Assembly (NCBI GenBank): GCA_964058845.1 | Contig: CAXKVR010000200.1 | Coordinates: 1-41,437 of the forward strand | Origin: Carex sylvatica | Lineage: Eukaryota; Streptophyta; Magnoliopsida; Poales; Cyperaceae | Direction of reading: 5' to 3' | DNA: 41,437 bases | In this document: one piece after another, positions 1-12,014 of the stretch | Layout of the letters: each line of letters begins with the position of its first letter | Numbering within the stretch: the stretch's first letter is position 1 | Position numbers and translations under genes: made by a program | Notes under the pieces: generated by a model | What the model was told of the DNA's origin: nothing | The model's input: only the letters and a program-made list of their open reading frames with translations | The model's database searches: none

Positions 1-832
1 GTATATTGTTTTCTATTAGAGCTTACTCTGTCTGGACCTACAAACCAATCGTATCCTACCAATAATTCAATGTAGTGTGTTGCCCTGCTGCTTGTAAATA
101 GCATCGCAGAGTGTAAACACCGCGTCAGAATCAGCTAGTGAATCTCCAACTGACAGATTTTATTTATCAAAATAATAATTTTTACAACTGAATACACAAA
201 GAAAGAAAAAAAAAATAAAGAGTTCGACATGGACTCTTTGAACAGAGAAGAAACACGCGAGTCACTTCATAAGTAGCATCAACCACCTCAGCTACAATAA
301 TTGGGATAAAGTTATCTATTTTATTCTATTTCAATTGAGAAGAACGCGAGATTTTTAATTGAGAGAATCTTTTTTGTCCAAGCATCATCAAAGGTACAGT
401 TCCAACATAGATGAGGAAAGAATACAATTCACATTAGAGACGGGGTAACCCCGAGATAATTACCGAGATAATTTCAGATATACCTCTTTTACTATAACAA
501 AATATTAAACAACATAATTGTAAATTCAAAATAAATGTTAAAATTTTGTCCCGTTGTGTGAGCAAAGATTTCCTCGTAAAATTCAGATTTTCATTTGAAC
601 TTATGAACTTTAAAATATTAGGTTAATAGTGAACAAAAATATATATCAGGTTAAACCTTATACATTTAATTTTACTTTAAGGGCCTTTTGTAATCAAAAG
701 TCTTTTCTCCAAGATTGTATGGGCCGAATTACGCCTGCTAATTCCAACCCAGCCCACCTAGAGCCTAGAAAGCTGCCCATTTAAAACTTCCCTCGTACAT
801 TCCAAAATTGCTACTACAACGCTATCCATAGC
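1..832. other. AT-rich intergenic DNA, no gene seen
   Basis: No open frame with recognisable protein similarity, RNA gene or bounded repeat was found here. Long homopolymer runs and low-complexity AT stretches dominate. Confidence 0.5.
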
Positions 833-977
833 TGTACTGATTAAATTTTTTTTTTTTTTTTAAATCTTCGCAGAAGCTGCGAAGTCGTGAGGGGAATCGA
901 ACTCTCGACTTTTGGGTACAACAACTCTAGAACTTTTTCCTAGTCAATTGTGCTACCTCTCCTTTGTACTGATTAAA
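833..977 (-). mobile_element. tRNA-derived SINE, minus orientation, with target duplication
   Basis: The body is 846-964. Read on the minus strand it has an RNA polymerase III box A-like motif (TAGCACAATTGA, + coordinates 944-955), a box B-like motif (AGTTCGATTCC, 892-902), a terminal stem-forming stretch, and an A-tail seen as a T-run at about 845-861. A perfect 13 bp direct repeat TGTACTGATTAAA lies at 833-845 and 965-977 and is read as the target-site duplication. A related copy sits at 38884-39011. The A-tail and short body fit a SINE mobilised by a LINE. Confidence 0.8.
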
Positions 978-999
978 AATTTAAAACTATGGATCAAAG

Positions 1000-1200
1000 A
1001 GGTTTATATACCGGTGAATGAAAACACTGATTGAAACTATGAATCAGAGACGAATACCAGTTGATATTGAAAGATTCGGAACAATGATGTATTGCTAGTT
1101 CACCGTTCGCTTAGGTACAATGATTTATACCGGCAAATGAAAGGTTGACTTATCTTTGCTAATCAATGATTCCGAACAATGATGTATACCGGTGAAATGT
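1000..1200. repeat. Degenerate repeats around a TATACCGG motif
   Basis: Variants of an ACAATGATGTATACCGG-like string recur at about 1005, 1080, 1117 and 1171, some with GATTC(C/G)GAACAATGATGTAT in common. The copies are decayed and irregularly spaced. No function is apparent. Confidence 0.4.
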
Positions 1201-1560
1201 GTTGTCGTCGTCGGTTTTCACATGCCAAGTCCCGGCAAAATCGCAATGGTATAGGATAAACACCTTTTTTTTTTCATATCCATCCCAAGCAGTGCCATCA
1301 ATTAAGCACAAGAAGAAATTATTTTCCTTCAAGCAAAACTCGGTGACCTCACCTTGATATGTCACAAGAGAGCACCATAAATAGAGAAGCTTCAAAGATA
1401 GAGATGCATTTATTCTAATTGCTGGTGTCTTGAGAAGGGATATTGTTCACCAAATTAACCGGAGGTGCATTGGATTCCTGGAAGTGATGGCGTGGGGTCT
1501 GTTTCAGAAAAAGCGGAGAACAACTGAACAGGCAACTGAAAAAGGAACCGGGATTCGAGC

Positions 1561-1730
1561 GAATTCGTATCCTCTGAGATATCTCAAACTTTGCGTGACT
1601 TTTTGAAAAATCTCAACCGTTTAAATACGTTCTGCACGAATCTCAAAGCATACATACCCCTACGTCACCCGAATAGGCACCGCACACGTCGGTCACTCAA
1701 AAGTTGAGATATCTCAGAGGATATGCACTC
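1561..1730. mobile_element. Short palindromic MITE with CCTCTGAGATATCTCAA ends
   Basis: The left end reads GTATCCTCTGAGATATCTCA and the right end reads its inverse (TGAGATATCTCAGAGGATA, near 1704-1723). The ends continue inward as GTGAC at each side. There is no coding capacity. A relative lies at 26663-26883 in the opposite orientation, sharing the inner CGTGACCGACGTGT..CGGTGCCTATTCGGG stretch. The exact outer borders and target duplication are unclear. Confidence 0.75.
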
Positions 1731-2332
1731 GATTCGAACTCAGAAAGGTGGGAAGATAGGTTCAGATCCTCTCCAACTGTGTGAATTTATAGAGAATGTT
1801 AATAGGTCACGATCGTGCAATTTGGATTTATCCTACAGTTCAGATTTTGGGTGACATAAAAGAGCAGGCCGGTTTTTGCCAGGTCGTCTGCTTTCAAGAG
1901 AAGAAAACCAATCCTGATCTGAACCATCTGATCTTAAATGGTCGGTTCCGATTTGTCTGTGCGTTCTGATACTCTGGAGAGTTGGAGAGTAGCTGAGCAC
2001 GGAGCATTCAAGAAGCATGCTTGTAGACTTGTAGTTTCGACTTTCGACTTAGAGAGTACTGTCTAGTGCAGGCGATAGGAGTAACTCCGATAGGCATTGG
2101 GTCTACTTTTAGATTCAATAAATTATATCATCGTACAATTAGTATTAAGATCTGTACACATGAAAATTGATAATAAATTATACGGATTTTAATACATAGC
2201 GCACGGATTTTAATACATAGCGCACGAATCTTGATGCAATTAGATGGCCAGATCACTCATCAAACCAAAGTAGGTCTAATGGACATAGGACCTACTCCGA
2301 AGTGCTAGTACAGAATAGGCTTTTGTCATGAA
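1731..2332. other. Intergenic DNA, no gene seen
   Basis: No recognisable coding region. It holds a perfect 21 bp tandem duplication (2182-2202 and 2203-2223) followed by a decayed third unit. Confidence 0.5.
2182..2223. repeat. 21 bp tandem duplication
   Basis: Two identical adjacent 21 bp units begin ACGGATTTTAATACATAGCG. A third unit starting ACGAATCTTGATGCA is degenerate. Confidence 0.9.
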
Positions 2333-2927
2333 CTATTTTGCATGGATACGAGTATGGATATCGTGTCAGATACAACACGAATACGATAATTCTCAAAAAT
2401 CAAGGATACAATACGCTTATTATATTATATAATTAATTTAATAATACTATTATTATATAAATTAAATATCAAAATTCTGAATTACTTTAAATATAAAAGC
2501 TAATAGCTTATAACATCAAATGTAAAGTGGTTCAGTGGTTAAGCCCTTAGACGTTTACAGCTAAAATTCCAGTTTGAATCTAGCTTGTAGCGCTAGAAAA
2601 AAAAATTGACGGGGTTAAAAGCAGACGCGGTGCACAGGGAGCAGCGACGTCTCGGGCGGTCCACAGCAGGCGCGGTTCATTGTGTAGCAATGGACCAGGC
2701 GCGCGGTATCCAGGGCGTATCCAGATGTGTCAGAACGGTGTCTAGGCCGTATCCAGACGAGTCAGAGCTTGTCAAAGACCGTATCAAAGGACTAAGGACA
2801 CGCCACGTAAGGTGACGCGCCAGCTGGCGTGTCTGATACCTATCGTGGCCGTGTCAGAGGCGTGTCAGTGTCAGATACATGCCAGACACGGGTACAATAA
2901 GTTTTTAGAAGTATCAGGGTAACATAG
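2333..2927. mobile_element. ~600 bp element with inverted ends and tRNA-like core (copy 1)
   Basis: The left end (CTATTTTGCATGGATACG) and right end (GTATCAGGGTAACATAG) are imperfect inverse complements. Comparison with the copy at 27589-28223 suggests an ancestral end CTATGTTGCACGGATAC. Inside, after an AT-rich third, is a tRNA-like stretch with a box A-like GGTTCAGTGGTTAAGCCC near 2529-2546 and a box B-like CCAGTTTGAATCTAGC near 2569-2584, followed by an A-run. The last third is GC-richer and full of GTATC/GTGTC words. It encodes no recognisable protein. I cannot assign it to a named family. Confidence 0.7.
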
Positions 2928-3044
2928 GTCACAAATGATACAACTTTTTTTATTCTTTTTCAAATTTTTATTATCCTCCCATGACCATGGCATTCTTCGT
3001 TCTTTTGTTTATTGATGGGACTAGGTCTCATGGATATCTATAGG

Positions 3045-6000
3045 CAGGAGCGAAACTAAGGCCTGGGCCCTGGCCCCTTTTGGCCCAGAAAAATATACAT
3101 AGTCCTTTAATAAATAAATTAAAAAAAAACTGGCACCCCCTACAACATTTATGGATCCTTGGCACCTCTGTTTATTTTCACTCTCCCTGTTTTTTTTTCT
3201 AAACTACAAACTATGGCACTCTGACGACTGGGCTCCGTGACGAGGTGACGAGGGCACACGATTGAGCGATCCATCTATTTCGATTCCTGTCACTCCGCGC
3301 TAGACTCTGTCTTCCTCTCCGCGCCATGTCAAAATGACAAGCGTCTCCGACTCCGTCTCTCTCCACGCCGTGGGTTTTCTGGTTCTACGCAAGAAATAGG
3401 TTCTTGAATTTCAATCTTGCCTAATGGCTAATGCCTAAAAGATTTCTCAAACTGAAACCTCAAATAGTAAAATATATAATTTTCCTTTTCTCTATACATT
3501 GGAAAAATATATAATGAACTGACTGAAATCTGTGAAAGCTAACTGAAGATTGAAATTAAGATTAAGCCGTACTTTGGTTGAAATCAATCTTGCCGATCTA
3601 TTATAAAGTCCCATATTTGTTTTTATGACTTACATATGTCATTAATGATTTTATTTTATCTGTTGAATTGTATGATTCTTGTTTATTCATTGTCATTTTT
3701 TTTTTGTAAAATTGTAGGAATGGAGAAGTATTACAAACCTACGTCAAAGCAGTGAAACTGAAAGTAGTTCGCAAAAGAAAGCACGTATCGAGTTGAGTCC
3801 AAGTGATATAATTGCCGATCCAGGACTTTGTAAACCAATTGACGAGTATGACAAGAAAATTAGAGATCAAGTTAGAACAGCATACTTGTTGAATGGTCCA
3901 ACTCAATCAATTGGCCATACTTTTTCTCGTAAACAACAAGGAGATCATTTCAGGAGTTTTCAAGAATCATGATTCAAGAAGTTTGATTGGTTAGAATATA
4001 GTGTAGATAACGATTTAGCCTATTGCTTTTATTGTTATCTTTTTAAGCAACCAGTAGGGAGTGATAAATTTGGATATGAAATCTTCACACAACAAGGGTT
4101 TAACAATCTTCAAGGAACATGTTGGTGGAGTATATTCTTGCCACAATAATGCAAGACGACATTGTCAAGATTTCAAAAATCAGAGACAGAGTGTGTCACA
4201 TGTGTTCTCTTCACATAGCAAGGAAGTCGAGATTGACTATAGAGTTCGCCTCACTTCTATTTTACATGTTACAAGATTTTTCTTATTGCAAGCTCTTGCT
4301 TTTCATGGACACAATGAGACTTCTAGTCCTAGCAATAGAGGAAAGTTTTTGGAGTTACTAACCTGGTATAAAGAAAAAAATTCCGAAATTGCTAAAGTGT
4401 TTTATGAAAATGCTCCTGAAAATAATCAAATGACTTCCCCGCTCATACAGAAATAGATGGTGAAGGCTTGTGCACAAGAGACCTCACTTGTCATTCTTGA
4501 TGAGCTTGGATATAAGTTGTTTTATGTACTTATTGATGAGTCTCGTGATGCATCGATAAATGAGCAAATGGCTGTGATTGTGAGGTTAGTAACTAATACT
4601 TCAAGTTTAATTATTATTATTAATAATAATATTCTTAACTTAATTGTTGTTGCTATGTAGGTTTGTGAACCAGACTGGGCATGTGATTGAGAGATTTCTC
4701 GATATTGAGCATGTTTTTTATACTACTGCGCCTTCATTAAAAGTAGCATTAGAGGGTCTGTTTGCTCGTCATGGTTTATCCATCTCTAGACTATGAGAGC
4801 AGGGGTATGATAGCACCTCAAAAATGAGAGGAGAATTCAATGGACTGCAAAGATGAATTTTGAATGAAAATCCTTTTGCCTTTTATCTTCATTATTTTGC
4901 TCATCGGTTGCAGTTGGTGGTAGTTGTTGTTGTAAAGTGTAGTTCATATGTAGCTGATTTTTTTAACTATACCATTTTAATTGTCAATACTGTAGGTGCC
5001 TCTTGCAAAGAAGGGATTAATTACTTTAAGATCATCATGACAGGATTGTGATGAAATTAGAGAATGGTGATATTTTTACAGAAAGAGAAAAATATCAAGA
5101 AACTAGTCTTGCAAGATTAGGTGATACCCGGTAGGGTTCACATCACACAACTTTGGTTTGCCTCTTTACAATGTGGGACTCAGTATTTAAGGTATTGGAG
5201 AATGTGAGTGATAATGCAACTAATCGGACACAAAAAATCACAGCTGCAAGTTTGATAGAGAAAATGGAAAGCTTTGAATTTGCATTTATAATGCATCTAC
5301 TGCTAAAAGTTTTGGGTTGTACTAATGAGTTATCACATGCATTGCAAAGAAAATATCAGAATATCGTTCATGCAGTTAATTTGATTGTGGTTACAAAGCA
5401 AAATTTACAACATATGAGAGACAATGGATATGATGAACTATTGAAAGAAGTTAAGAATTTTTGTATGAAGATGAAAATTCCCGTGCCCAATATGGATGAT
5501 AAAATACCAGCAAGAGGTCGTTCAAGGCGTGATGGTCAAATGGTAAAGTATTCGCATCGCTACCATGTTGATATTTTCTTGGTTGTGCTTGACTCTCTTC
5601 TTTTTGAGATGAATGAACGATTTAGTAAAGCATCTACTAATTTGTTGAAATGCATTGCTTGTCTTGATCCGAATGACTCTTTCTCTAAATTTGATCATGA
5701 CAAACTTCTTGAACTTGCTAGTATTTATTCCGTGGACTTCTCACCCTTTGACTGTGCATTTTTAAGAAGTGAACTCGACACATTCATTTATGAATTTTCA
5801 GCTTGTCATGATCTTGCAACTTTTGCTATCCTAATGGTTCAAACCGAAAGACATTTGTGCTATCCATTGGTATATCACCTCATTGAGTTGGCCTTGATCT
5901 TACATGTGGCAACATCAACAGTTGAAAGGGCATTCTCAGCAATGAAAATCATTAAGATCGAATTGCGCAATAAGATGATCGATAAATAAATGAATGACAA

Positions 6001-6447
6001 CATGGTTTGCTACATTGAGTGAGAGATTTTTGCTGCTATTCATGATGAAATAATTTTGCAGCGTTTTCAAAACATGAAGACTCGAAAAATTCAACTATCT
6101 CAAATTAGTAATTAGTTGGTACATTTTCTAATTGAAAATTTAAAATCATTATGATTGTGAGATATGGATTCATTATAAGATTATTTCTTTAATTTTTTCT
6201 ATGTAGATTGTTTTGATGTTTTGTTTTGACTTCAAGACATGAAGAACGATTCATCAAATATGTGTTTTGTTACTTAATCTAATATTTATTTTTGTTAAAT
6301 ATTTTATTTTAAAAGTAAAAGATTATGACAATTGATAATTGCTGAATATTTTTTTTTATCATTTAATCGTGTAACATGAAACTAAAACTGATATCCCGAT
6401 AGAAACTAGTTAGACCCCTCTACCGATCATTTCTGGTTCCGCCACTG
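3045..6447 (+). mobile_element. hAT-superfamily DNA transposon, complete but dead
   Basis: The element is bounded by imperfect terminal inverted repeats: CAGGAGCGAAACTAAG at the left and CAGTGGCGGAACCAGA read inward from the right. The flanking 8 bp duplications TCTATAGG (3037-3044) and CCTATAGG (6448-6455) differ at one base. Eight-base duplications with CAG-type ends are diagnostic of hAT elements. The interior holds a disabled transposase gene (about 3720-6115) with a probable untranslated leader upstream. The stops, frameshifts and diverged ends mean this copy cannot move itself. Confidence 0.9.
3720..6115 (+). pseudogene. hAT transposase pseudogene (TTF-type zinc finger / hAT dimerisation)
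   Basis: This is a decayed transposase of the plant ZMYM1-like group. The reading begins after an AG acceptor near 3718 with MEKYYKPTSKQ and shifts frame within about 40 bases. A TTF-type zinc-finger remnant (WLEYS..AYCFYCYLF) lies near 3990-4050. The central region around 4340-4590 (ELLTWYKEKN, NQMTSPLIQK, DESRDASINEQMAV) matches the conserved core. An intron is likely at 4585-4660. The C-terminal dimerisation motif STVERAFSAMKIIK lies near 5911-5955, within a 278-codon open stretch. Breaks include TGA at 3970, TAG at 4454, a stop near 4790 and several frame changes around 5050-5150. It is a pseudogene inside its own element. Confidence 0.9.
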
Positions 6448-6830
6448 CCTATAGGTCTAATGAGCTTTAAAACTGTCCAATTTGATTTAAAATCTCTGTG
6501 TATGAAAAATGATGCAAGCATGCACGAGTATTAAAGCGGCTATATTGTTGGGAAAAAAGACACGAGAAAAAAAAATACTCATGCTCGGATTTTGATATGA
6601 AGTGAATATTGGCCAAGTGATTTTGAACTTGTGGTTTTTATTTGGAAAATATTACCTTGGACACTTGAGTGATCAGATATAGTTCTATGCTTTCGATAAT
6701 TATTCTATGTTTTTGAAATTTTTGTTTGATTTTTAAACTATAATGGTGTTGGATTGTGAGAATTTTTTTTGAGGTGCAAGAAATTATTTAAAATTGGTTT
6801 AACCAACAGTGTGTGCTTTGGCGAGTGAGG

Positions 6831-7930
6831 AAAAATGCCGAAATTTTTATAAATACCCAAAAAAAATATAAAATTACGGAATCTACCCACTGTTTGAATG
6901 AAATTCGAAAAATGTCCAATCCGGTTATCTAATAACCGGATTTGAGATAAATGTCCGGTAAACGGTGCACCGGACTTTTTTTTTTTTTTTTTTTTTTGAA
7001 AAAGAAATTATATTTCCGGTTAACGGTGCATCGGACTTTTTTTTTTTTTTTTTTTTTGAAAAAGAAATTATATTTCCGGTTAACGGTGCACCGGACTTTT
7101 TTTTTTTTTTTTTTTTTTTGAAAAAAAAATTATATTTCCGGTTAACGGTGCACCGGATTTTTTTTTTTTTTTTTTTTTTTTTTACAGAAATTTTTTTTTA
7201 AACAGAATTTTTTTTTATTAAAATATTAGAAATGTTGAATATATTTCTTTGAAAATAAATGGAATACAATATAATTTGATTTATTAGAAAGACTACAATA
7301 AATAACCCGGATCAATATTTTTCAACCCGAATTTTTCGCGGCCGTAAGAAAAATTAATATATTTTTAATGGTTGTTATTCAAAAAGAATTCTCAAAATAG
7401 ATACAACTTTTAATAAATTAAATGTACTAGAAAGATCACAATATTTTCTGAATTATCTAGAAGTGACTTTTTAATCGGAATCAATAACTCAGAATCTAAG
7501 CATTTTTATTTTTTCCCAATAACACATAAAAAAATATATTAATTTTTCTTACGGCCGCGAAAAATTCGGCATGAAAAATATTGATCCGGTTATTTGTTGC
7601 TCTAATAAATCAAATTATATTGTATTCCATCTATTTTCAAAGAAATATATTCAACATTTCTAATATTTTAATAAAAAAAAAATTCTGTTTAAAAAAAAAT
7701 TTCTGTAAAAAAAAAAAAAAAAAAAAAAAAAAGTCCGGTGCACCGTTAACCGGAAATGTAATTTTTTTTCAAAAAAAAAAAAAATCCGGTGAATGGTTAA
7801 CCGGAAATTTGTCTCAAATCCGGTTATTGGATAACCGGATTGGGCATTTTTCGAATTCCATTCAAACAGTGGGTAGATTCCGTAATTTTATATTTTTTTT
7901 GGGTATTTATAAAAATTTCGGAGAAAAATG
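6831..7930. mobile_element. ~1.1 kb foldback (long inverted-repeat) element
   Basis: The left arm (about 6839-7367) is the inverse complement of the right arm (about 7529-7921), with a ~160 bp unpaired centre. Shared landmarks are the outer AAATACCC/GGGTATTT block, CCGGTTATCTAATAACCGG (6921-6939) against its partner at about 7821-7839, and the inner GCGGCCGTAAGAAAAATTAATA block. The arms differ in length because the left has four ~60 bp units and the right only two. Open frames inside are poly-Phe/poly-Lys artefacts of T/A runs. A transcript would fold into a very long hairpin. The family and target duplication are not identified. Confidence 0.85.
6954..7180. repeat. Four ~60 bp tandem units in the left foldback arm
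   Basis: The units start at about 6954, 7015, 7075 and 7137. Each has TCCGG(T/A)AACGGTGCACCGG, a T-run of roughly 20 bases and GAAAAAGAAATTATATT. CCGG..CCGG is itself a short imperfect palindrome around GGTGCACC. The right arm holds two counterpart units (about 7733-7812). Confidence 0.85.
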
Positions 7931-8081
7931 TCTGCACCAAATTTTTTCCAATTCTCCCTCTTTCACAAAAATCCAACCCAACTATTATTCCCTTTTCAGT
8001 ATAAATTATTATCTTATTTCTAAAATCCACACACTGACTCTCTTAATTCTTTTCTTCTTATTTTTTTTTGGGACTCAAATC

Positions 8082-8269
8082 TGCTGCGATCCGATTTGAA
8101 TGAACATTATCTTGAAATCTCTGTTTTTTTAAATCTAACTGTCGATTTATTTTGAGATGCGTGCACATAAAACTAGCTGTTTGGAGATGCGTGCACAGAA
8201 AAAGTTGAACGGTTGGATTTAGAATAGCAGGGATTTCAGGATACTGTTCATCTAATTCGAATCGCAGCA
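8082..8269. mobile_element. 188 bp palindromic MITE
   Basis: The ends CTGCTGCGATCCGATTTGAA and, inverted, TGCTGCGATTCGAATTAGAT are imperfect inverse complements. The similarity continues through GAACA(T/G)TATC(T/C)TGAAATC(T/C)CTG. The centre holds a direct repeat of GAGATGCGTGCACA (two copies, about 8153 and 8183). There is no coding capacity. Confidence 0.75.
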
Positions 8270-10790
8270 TATTTATTTCCTTTTTTTGAGAGAAAAAAAA
8301 GTAGAGGTTCAGCTTCTATTTTCCATTAATCATACACCAGGGGTGTTAGTTAAAATTCTTTTATTTTATTTGAAAATTATTATTATAATTATCGAGGTAA
8401 ATCGCTGTTGATGAATCACACCCGTGTTAATATTCATAAGATCATCATGTATTTAATCATTAAATTTTAATTAATGTCGTCTTCTAAGTTCTAACTCAAA
8501 ATGATTAGCGATGTTGATCACGTAACCTCCGAACAAATGGCCGATCCATCTCAGAAGCCAATCACTATAAATTAATCAAAACTAACTTGAATAATATTAG
8601 GGATGATAATGATATGTAAATGTAATATCTCAGCACCACAAAATATATCCATTTCCCAATGCAGATGTGACATGCGATGTTGGGAAGGACGAAGGTGTAA
8701 TCAAAGAACAGACAACTGCTCAATCCACACACACAAAAAAAAAAAAAAAAAAAACAGACAACAGACAACTGAGGCCATCTGAGTGCAGCGAGTATTTAAT
8801 ATTTGACGTCAGGCTGGAGTGCGGCACTGTTTGAAAACCGTTACATGTGGAGCCATTTAGATTCTGACAATAGATCCAGTTGTTTTCGTTCAATGTTACG
8901 GAGGGGCCCTTTTTTTTAATTTCTGACATTTGCCGGGTTTACTCCTAAAATATGTCGCTGATTGTTTGAGCTGAGCAGAGCAGATGATCCTGTCATGTCA
9001 AGTATTCTTCTGTGCTTAATAATACACGGTAAATTATACCGGTAGATCTGAAAAATAATTATGATGTATTTTTAAAAGTGTTATTATCAAATAGAAACGA
9101 GAATTAGCATTTTTTACTTGGTTACTCACTTATTTGGAATTTGTACTACTTATTGGGTCTTGAAAATACTGATGTTATGAAGTACAATTTAGGATATGTT
9201 CCGCACATCATGTCTTTATAAATAGGAAATTCCATGATATAAAATGAAATTTATAAACATGTGCATAACTGTACGAAAAAATGTTCATCAGGTTGAATTT
9301 TTTTTCCAATGAAAAATAGTTTATTATTTTATTATATAAAAAAATATTGTTATTTTTCTTAAATAAAAATTTATATAATTTTTAATATCGTATTATCCAT
9401 GCATCTTGTTAAATTTAGGTATAATTTGGAGAGATGTTAAAAAATAATTAAAATACAATACGAGTATTATTTGTGAATTTTGGGATAACAAAGAACTTGC
9501 ATGAACATTGGCCACAAACAATCACCACCACTACTCGTGAGATTAGGTTTCTTTCGCAAGGAATTCAAGCCGGTCAAAAGTATACCCCGGACTCTGGCAT
9601 CTTACATACTTAAACAGAGTCCTGACTAGCGGGACCCACTGGGGGCCACTCATTATGGATTCTGGTAAACAAGTTTTATCACTGGTCCTATATTTAGAAA
9701 ATGAAAATCACCTCCTAATTCAATGTTTTTAATGCCTCTCTATGAGTATTGTCTATCTGTTTACACATTGGATGTTATTTTTCCATCGAAGTAATTAATC
9801 ATATCAATTCCTTTTTCTATATCTGGCAATTTTGGCAGCGTTCGAGCTCATATTAAAATTGACATGCACTCATGCTAATAAATTACAAACTGAAAAAATA
9901 ATTATTGAATTTATTCGGTCATGAGATGGTGTAACGTATAGCTTTTAAGATTATTATTTATTTTCTAAGGTCTATATTTCTGACTACAGAGAGATTTAAA
10001 AGATTTGATAATCTACCCTGTTGAATTTTATTCTATTTTTCAATTTCCTATGAATATTTAAAGTTGAAAAGACTGGCTTCTATCGTTATTAAAGAATGTT
10101 CAAAATTCATTCTTACAGGAGAGCTATTACTTTTTCAATCTAATTTGGATTGTTTAAACTTTGAAAGTAAAGATAAAAGCTGTGAGACATGAAATATATA
10201 TATAATCGTAACAAAATAAAATTACATATATAAAAATACCAAGGAAGATTGAATTCATTTTTGTTTCATCTTTTATGTGACGAGAGAATAAGACTGTCTA
10301 TATTGGAGTGCTCGTTTTGATTAGCATCACTTTTTTTTTTTTTTTTGGATTGCGGACAATTTCGAATACCATTGCTCTCTTAAGTAATTATATAATCAAA
10401 ATTATTCATTATCTCCAATCCTACTTCAATTATATAATCAAAATCATATTTGTGCTGTTTTAAATAGCATGATATTAATATATTTTACACTATTTGAATT
10501 AGGACAATTAAAACATACTAATCCGAACAAAATTATTCTTATACTATTCATGGCCCAAATTAGAAAAATAAATATAACATGTGGTCCTAGAGGATCTTGT
10601 TATGGATTGGCCATCTTTGCTAAGTGTTTTTTTTTAATTAAAATTAATTATCTGTGCCTAAAAGTGGTTGTCACTGATAGCCAATTAACCATAAGTGGCC
10701 GTACAATCAATAGTACTTGAATCATGCAATTCTCATGGGGTCCCATGGCTCAATGATTTGGCATGTTGCATCTTTATCTCTATCCCCCTG
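8270..10790. other. AT-rich intergenic DNA, no gene seen
   Basis: No recognisable coding exon. It contains A/T runs (for example about 8735-8754 and 10330-10345) and a direct repeat CAGACAACTG around the A-run at 8735 that could mark a small retroposed insertion. Nothing else could be supported. Confidence 0.45.
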
Positions 10791-10989
10791 GTCTAAATCA
10801 GTGTTGTAAAAAACATCTGCTTAGCGATTAATCAGCTGATTAGTCGTTGACGGTTATCAAACCGTTATGAGTTTTTTCGACTAATTGATCGATTGTTTTC
10901 GATTATGGCCGATTATTCTCGATTAATCGCTTGGTGGTACCATGTCCATCCGACGACCGCATACCGTTATTTACAACACTGGTCTAAAT
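10791..10989. mobile_element. 183 bp hAT-type MITE with perfect 8 bp duplication
   Basis: The element (10799-10981) starts CAGTGTTGTAAAAAAC and ends GTTATTTACAACACTG, so CAGTGTTGTAAA is an inverted terminal repeat. The flanking direct repeat GTCTAAAT is perfect (10791-10798 and 10982-10989). It has no coding capacity and is too short to be autonomous. The interior is rich in CGATTA words. Confidence 0.92.
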
Positions 10990-11535
10990 CGAGCATGCAT
11001 CATTGCAAATTTGCAATTTAGTACATTTTGGTGCCCTACCTTTTGTTATCTAATTCTTCTCTAATTCAACAGTGTTAGATCAGAATCCTTTTGTTTAATT
11101 TGAAAATTATAATTCTTATTTGTAAGATTTATTTACACAAGGCAGTGGTGGCTTGTAAAATGACATAATCTTGTGACATTGAATTTAGTTAGGTCTGATT
11201 AAATTAGTAGATTGTACGTCCTAATCTTGTAGTTGTACATCGTAATACAATATCCATGGAATGATCTTTTTTGGTAGCTAAAACTTATCATCATTATCAA
11301 TTTATAATTAATCTATAGATGTATTCATTGCAAACACGTGATCGTTCTTTTGCCGAGTCTAAGAAGTTTTGTACCTTTTTTAGTACAAAGAGAGTTATGT
11401 ACTTCTGATTAATCAGAAGGAATACTCGGATTTATCCGATTTTTTTTAATTAGTACTCCAATAATTCAAAATTAAACAACCACTATTCAAAATTTTGCAA
11501 TTTAAAAGTTACCACTCACGCACTCTAGAGAAGGA

Positions 11536-11641
11536 CACCAAACCTGACTGGTGCACATCCTAGGAAAGAGCACCAATTTGGTGCACTAACTGAAGAAGGG
11601 CACCAATTTGGTGCCCCAGCTGGAGGTGCGCCGTGCGCACC
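11536..11641. repeat. Array of four short palindromes in the Mutator-like left end
   Basis: The palindromes are CACCAAACCTGACTGGTG (11536-11553), GCACCAATTTGGTGC (11570-11584), GGCACCAATTTGGTGCC (11599-11615) and GGTGCGCCGTGCGCACC (11625-11641), spaced about 30 bp apart. The right end (14187-14290) holds decayed counterparts such as GGGCACTAATTGGTGCGC. Confidence 0.85.
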
Positions 11642-11799
11642 AACTGCGTATTTTTATTTTGTTCCAGGTTTTGTTTTGTTTTAAAATTTTGTTTTGAATG
11701 ATGAATTTTGTTTGCTTTATAATTTAATTTTCGTTAGAATTAGACAGAGAAACTAAAAATTAGCTAGTTTTAACTAAAAATTAACACAAATAAGTTCAC

Positions 11800-11950
11800 A
11801 ACATAAGTAATAAATTCTACAACAACACAACGTAAAATCTACTACAACATAACTAATAAATTCTACTACAACATAACAATCATTCCATCTAAAAAGTTCA
11901 AATTGAAATAAAACTACAGAAAAAAAAAAGATGAACTACAACATAACCAT
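11800..11950. repeat. Degenerate CTACAACATAA-type tandem repeat
   Basis: Several variants of AACATAACTAATAAATTCTA lie head to tail between 11800 and 11880, with a further decayed CTACAACATAACCATC near 11936. Confidence 0.6.
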
Positions 11951-12014
11951 CTATTGAACGATGATACTGCAAAAAAAAAAAAACAAAAAAAAAAAAAAAA
12001 ATTATATATATATA

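Noticed and set aside
1159..1395. Minus-strand 78-codon frame
   Set aside because: Composition looks somewhat protein-like, but I recognise no domain, and no flanking exon or splice context supports it.
2529..2590. Candidate tRNA gene
   Set aside because: It has box A- and B-like motifs only. No cloverleaf could be formed and it lies inside a repeat shared with 27589-28223.
6954..7180. CRISPR-like array
   Set aside because: The units are contiguous tandem repeats with T-runs in a plant foldback, with no unique spacers.
6965..7201. 78-codon open frame of Phe runs
   Set aside because: It is produced by T-runs in the tandem units of the foldback arm and has no protein similarity.
7581..8099. 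172-codon open frame
   Set aside because: It is made of A/T homopolymers and the inverted arm of the foldback, with low-complexity composition.
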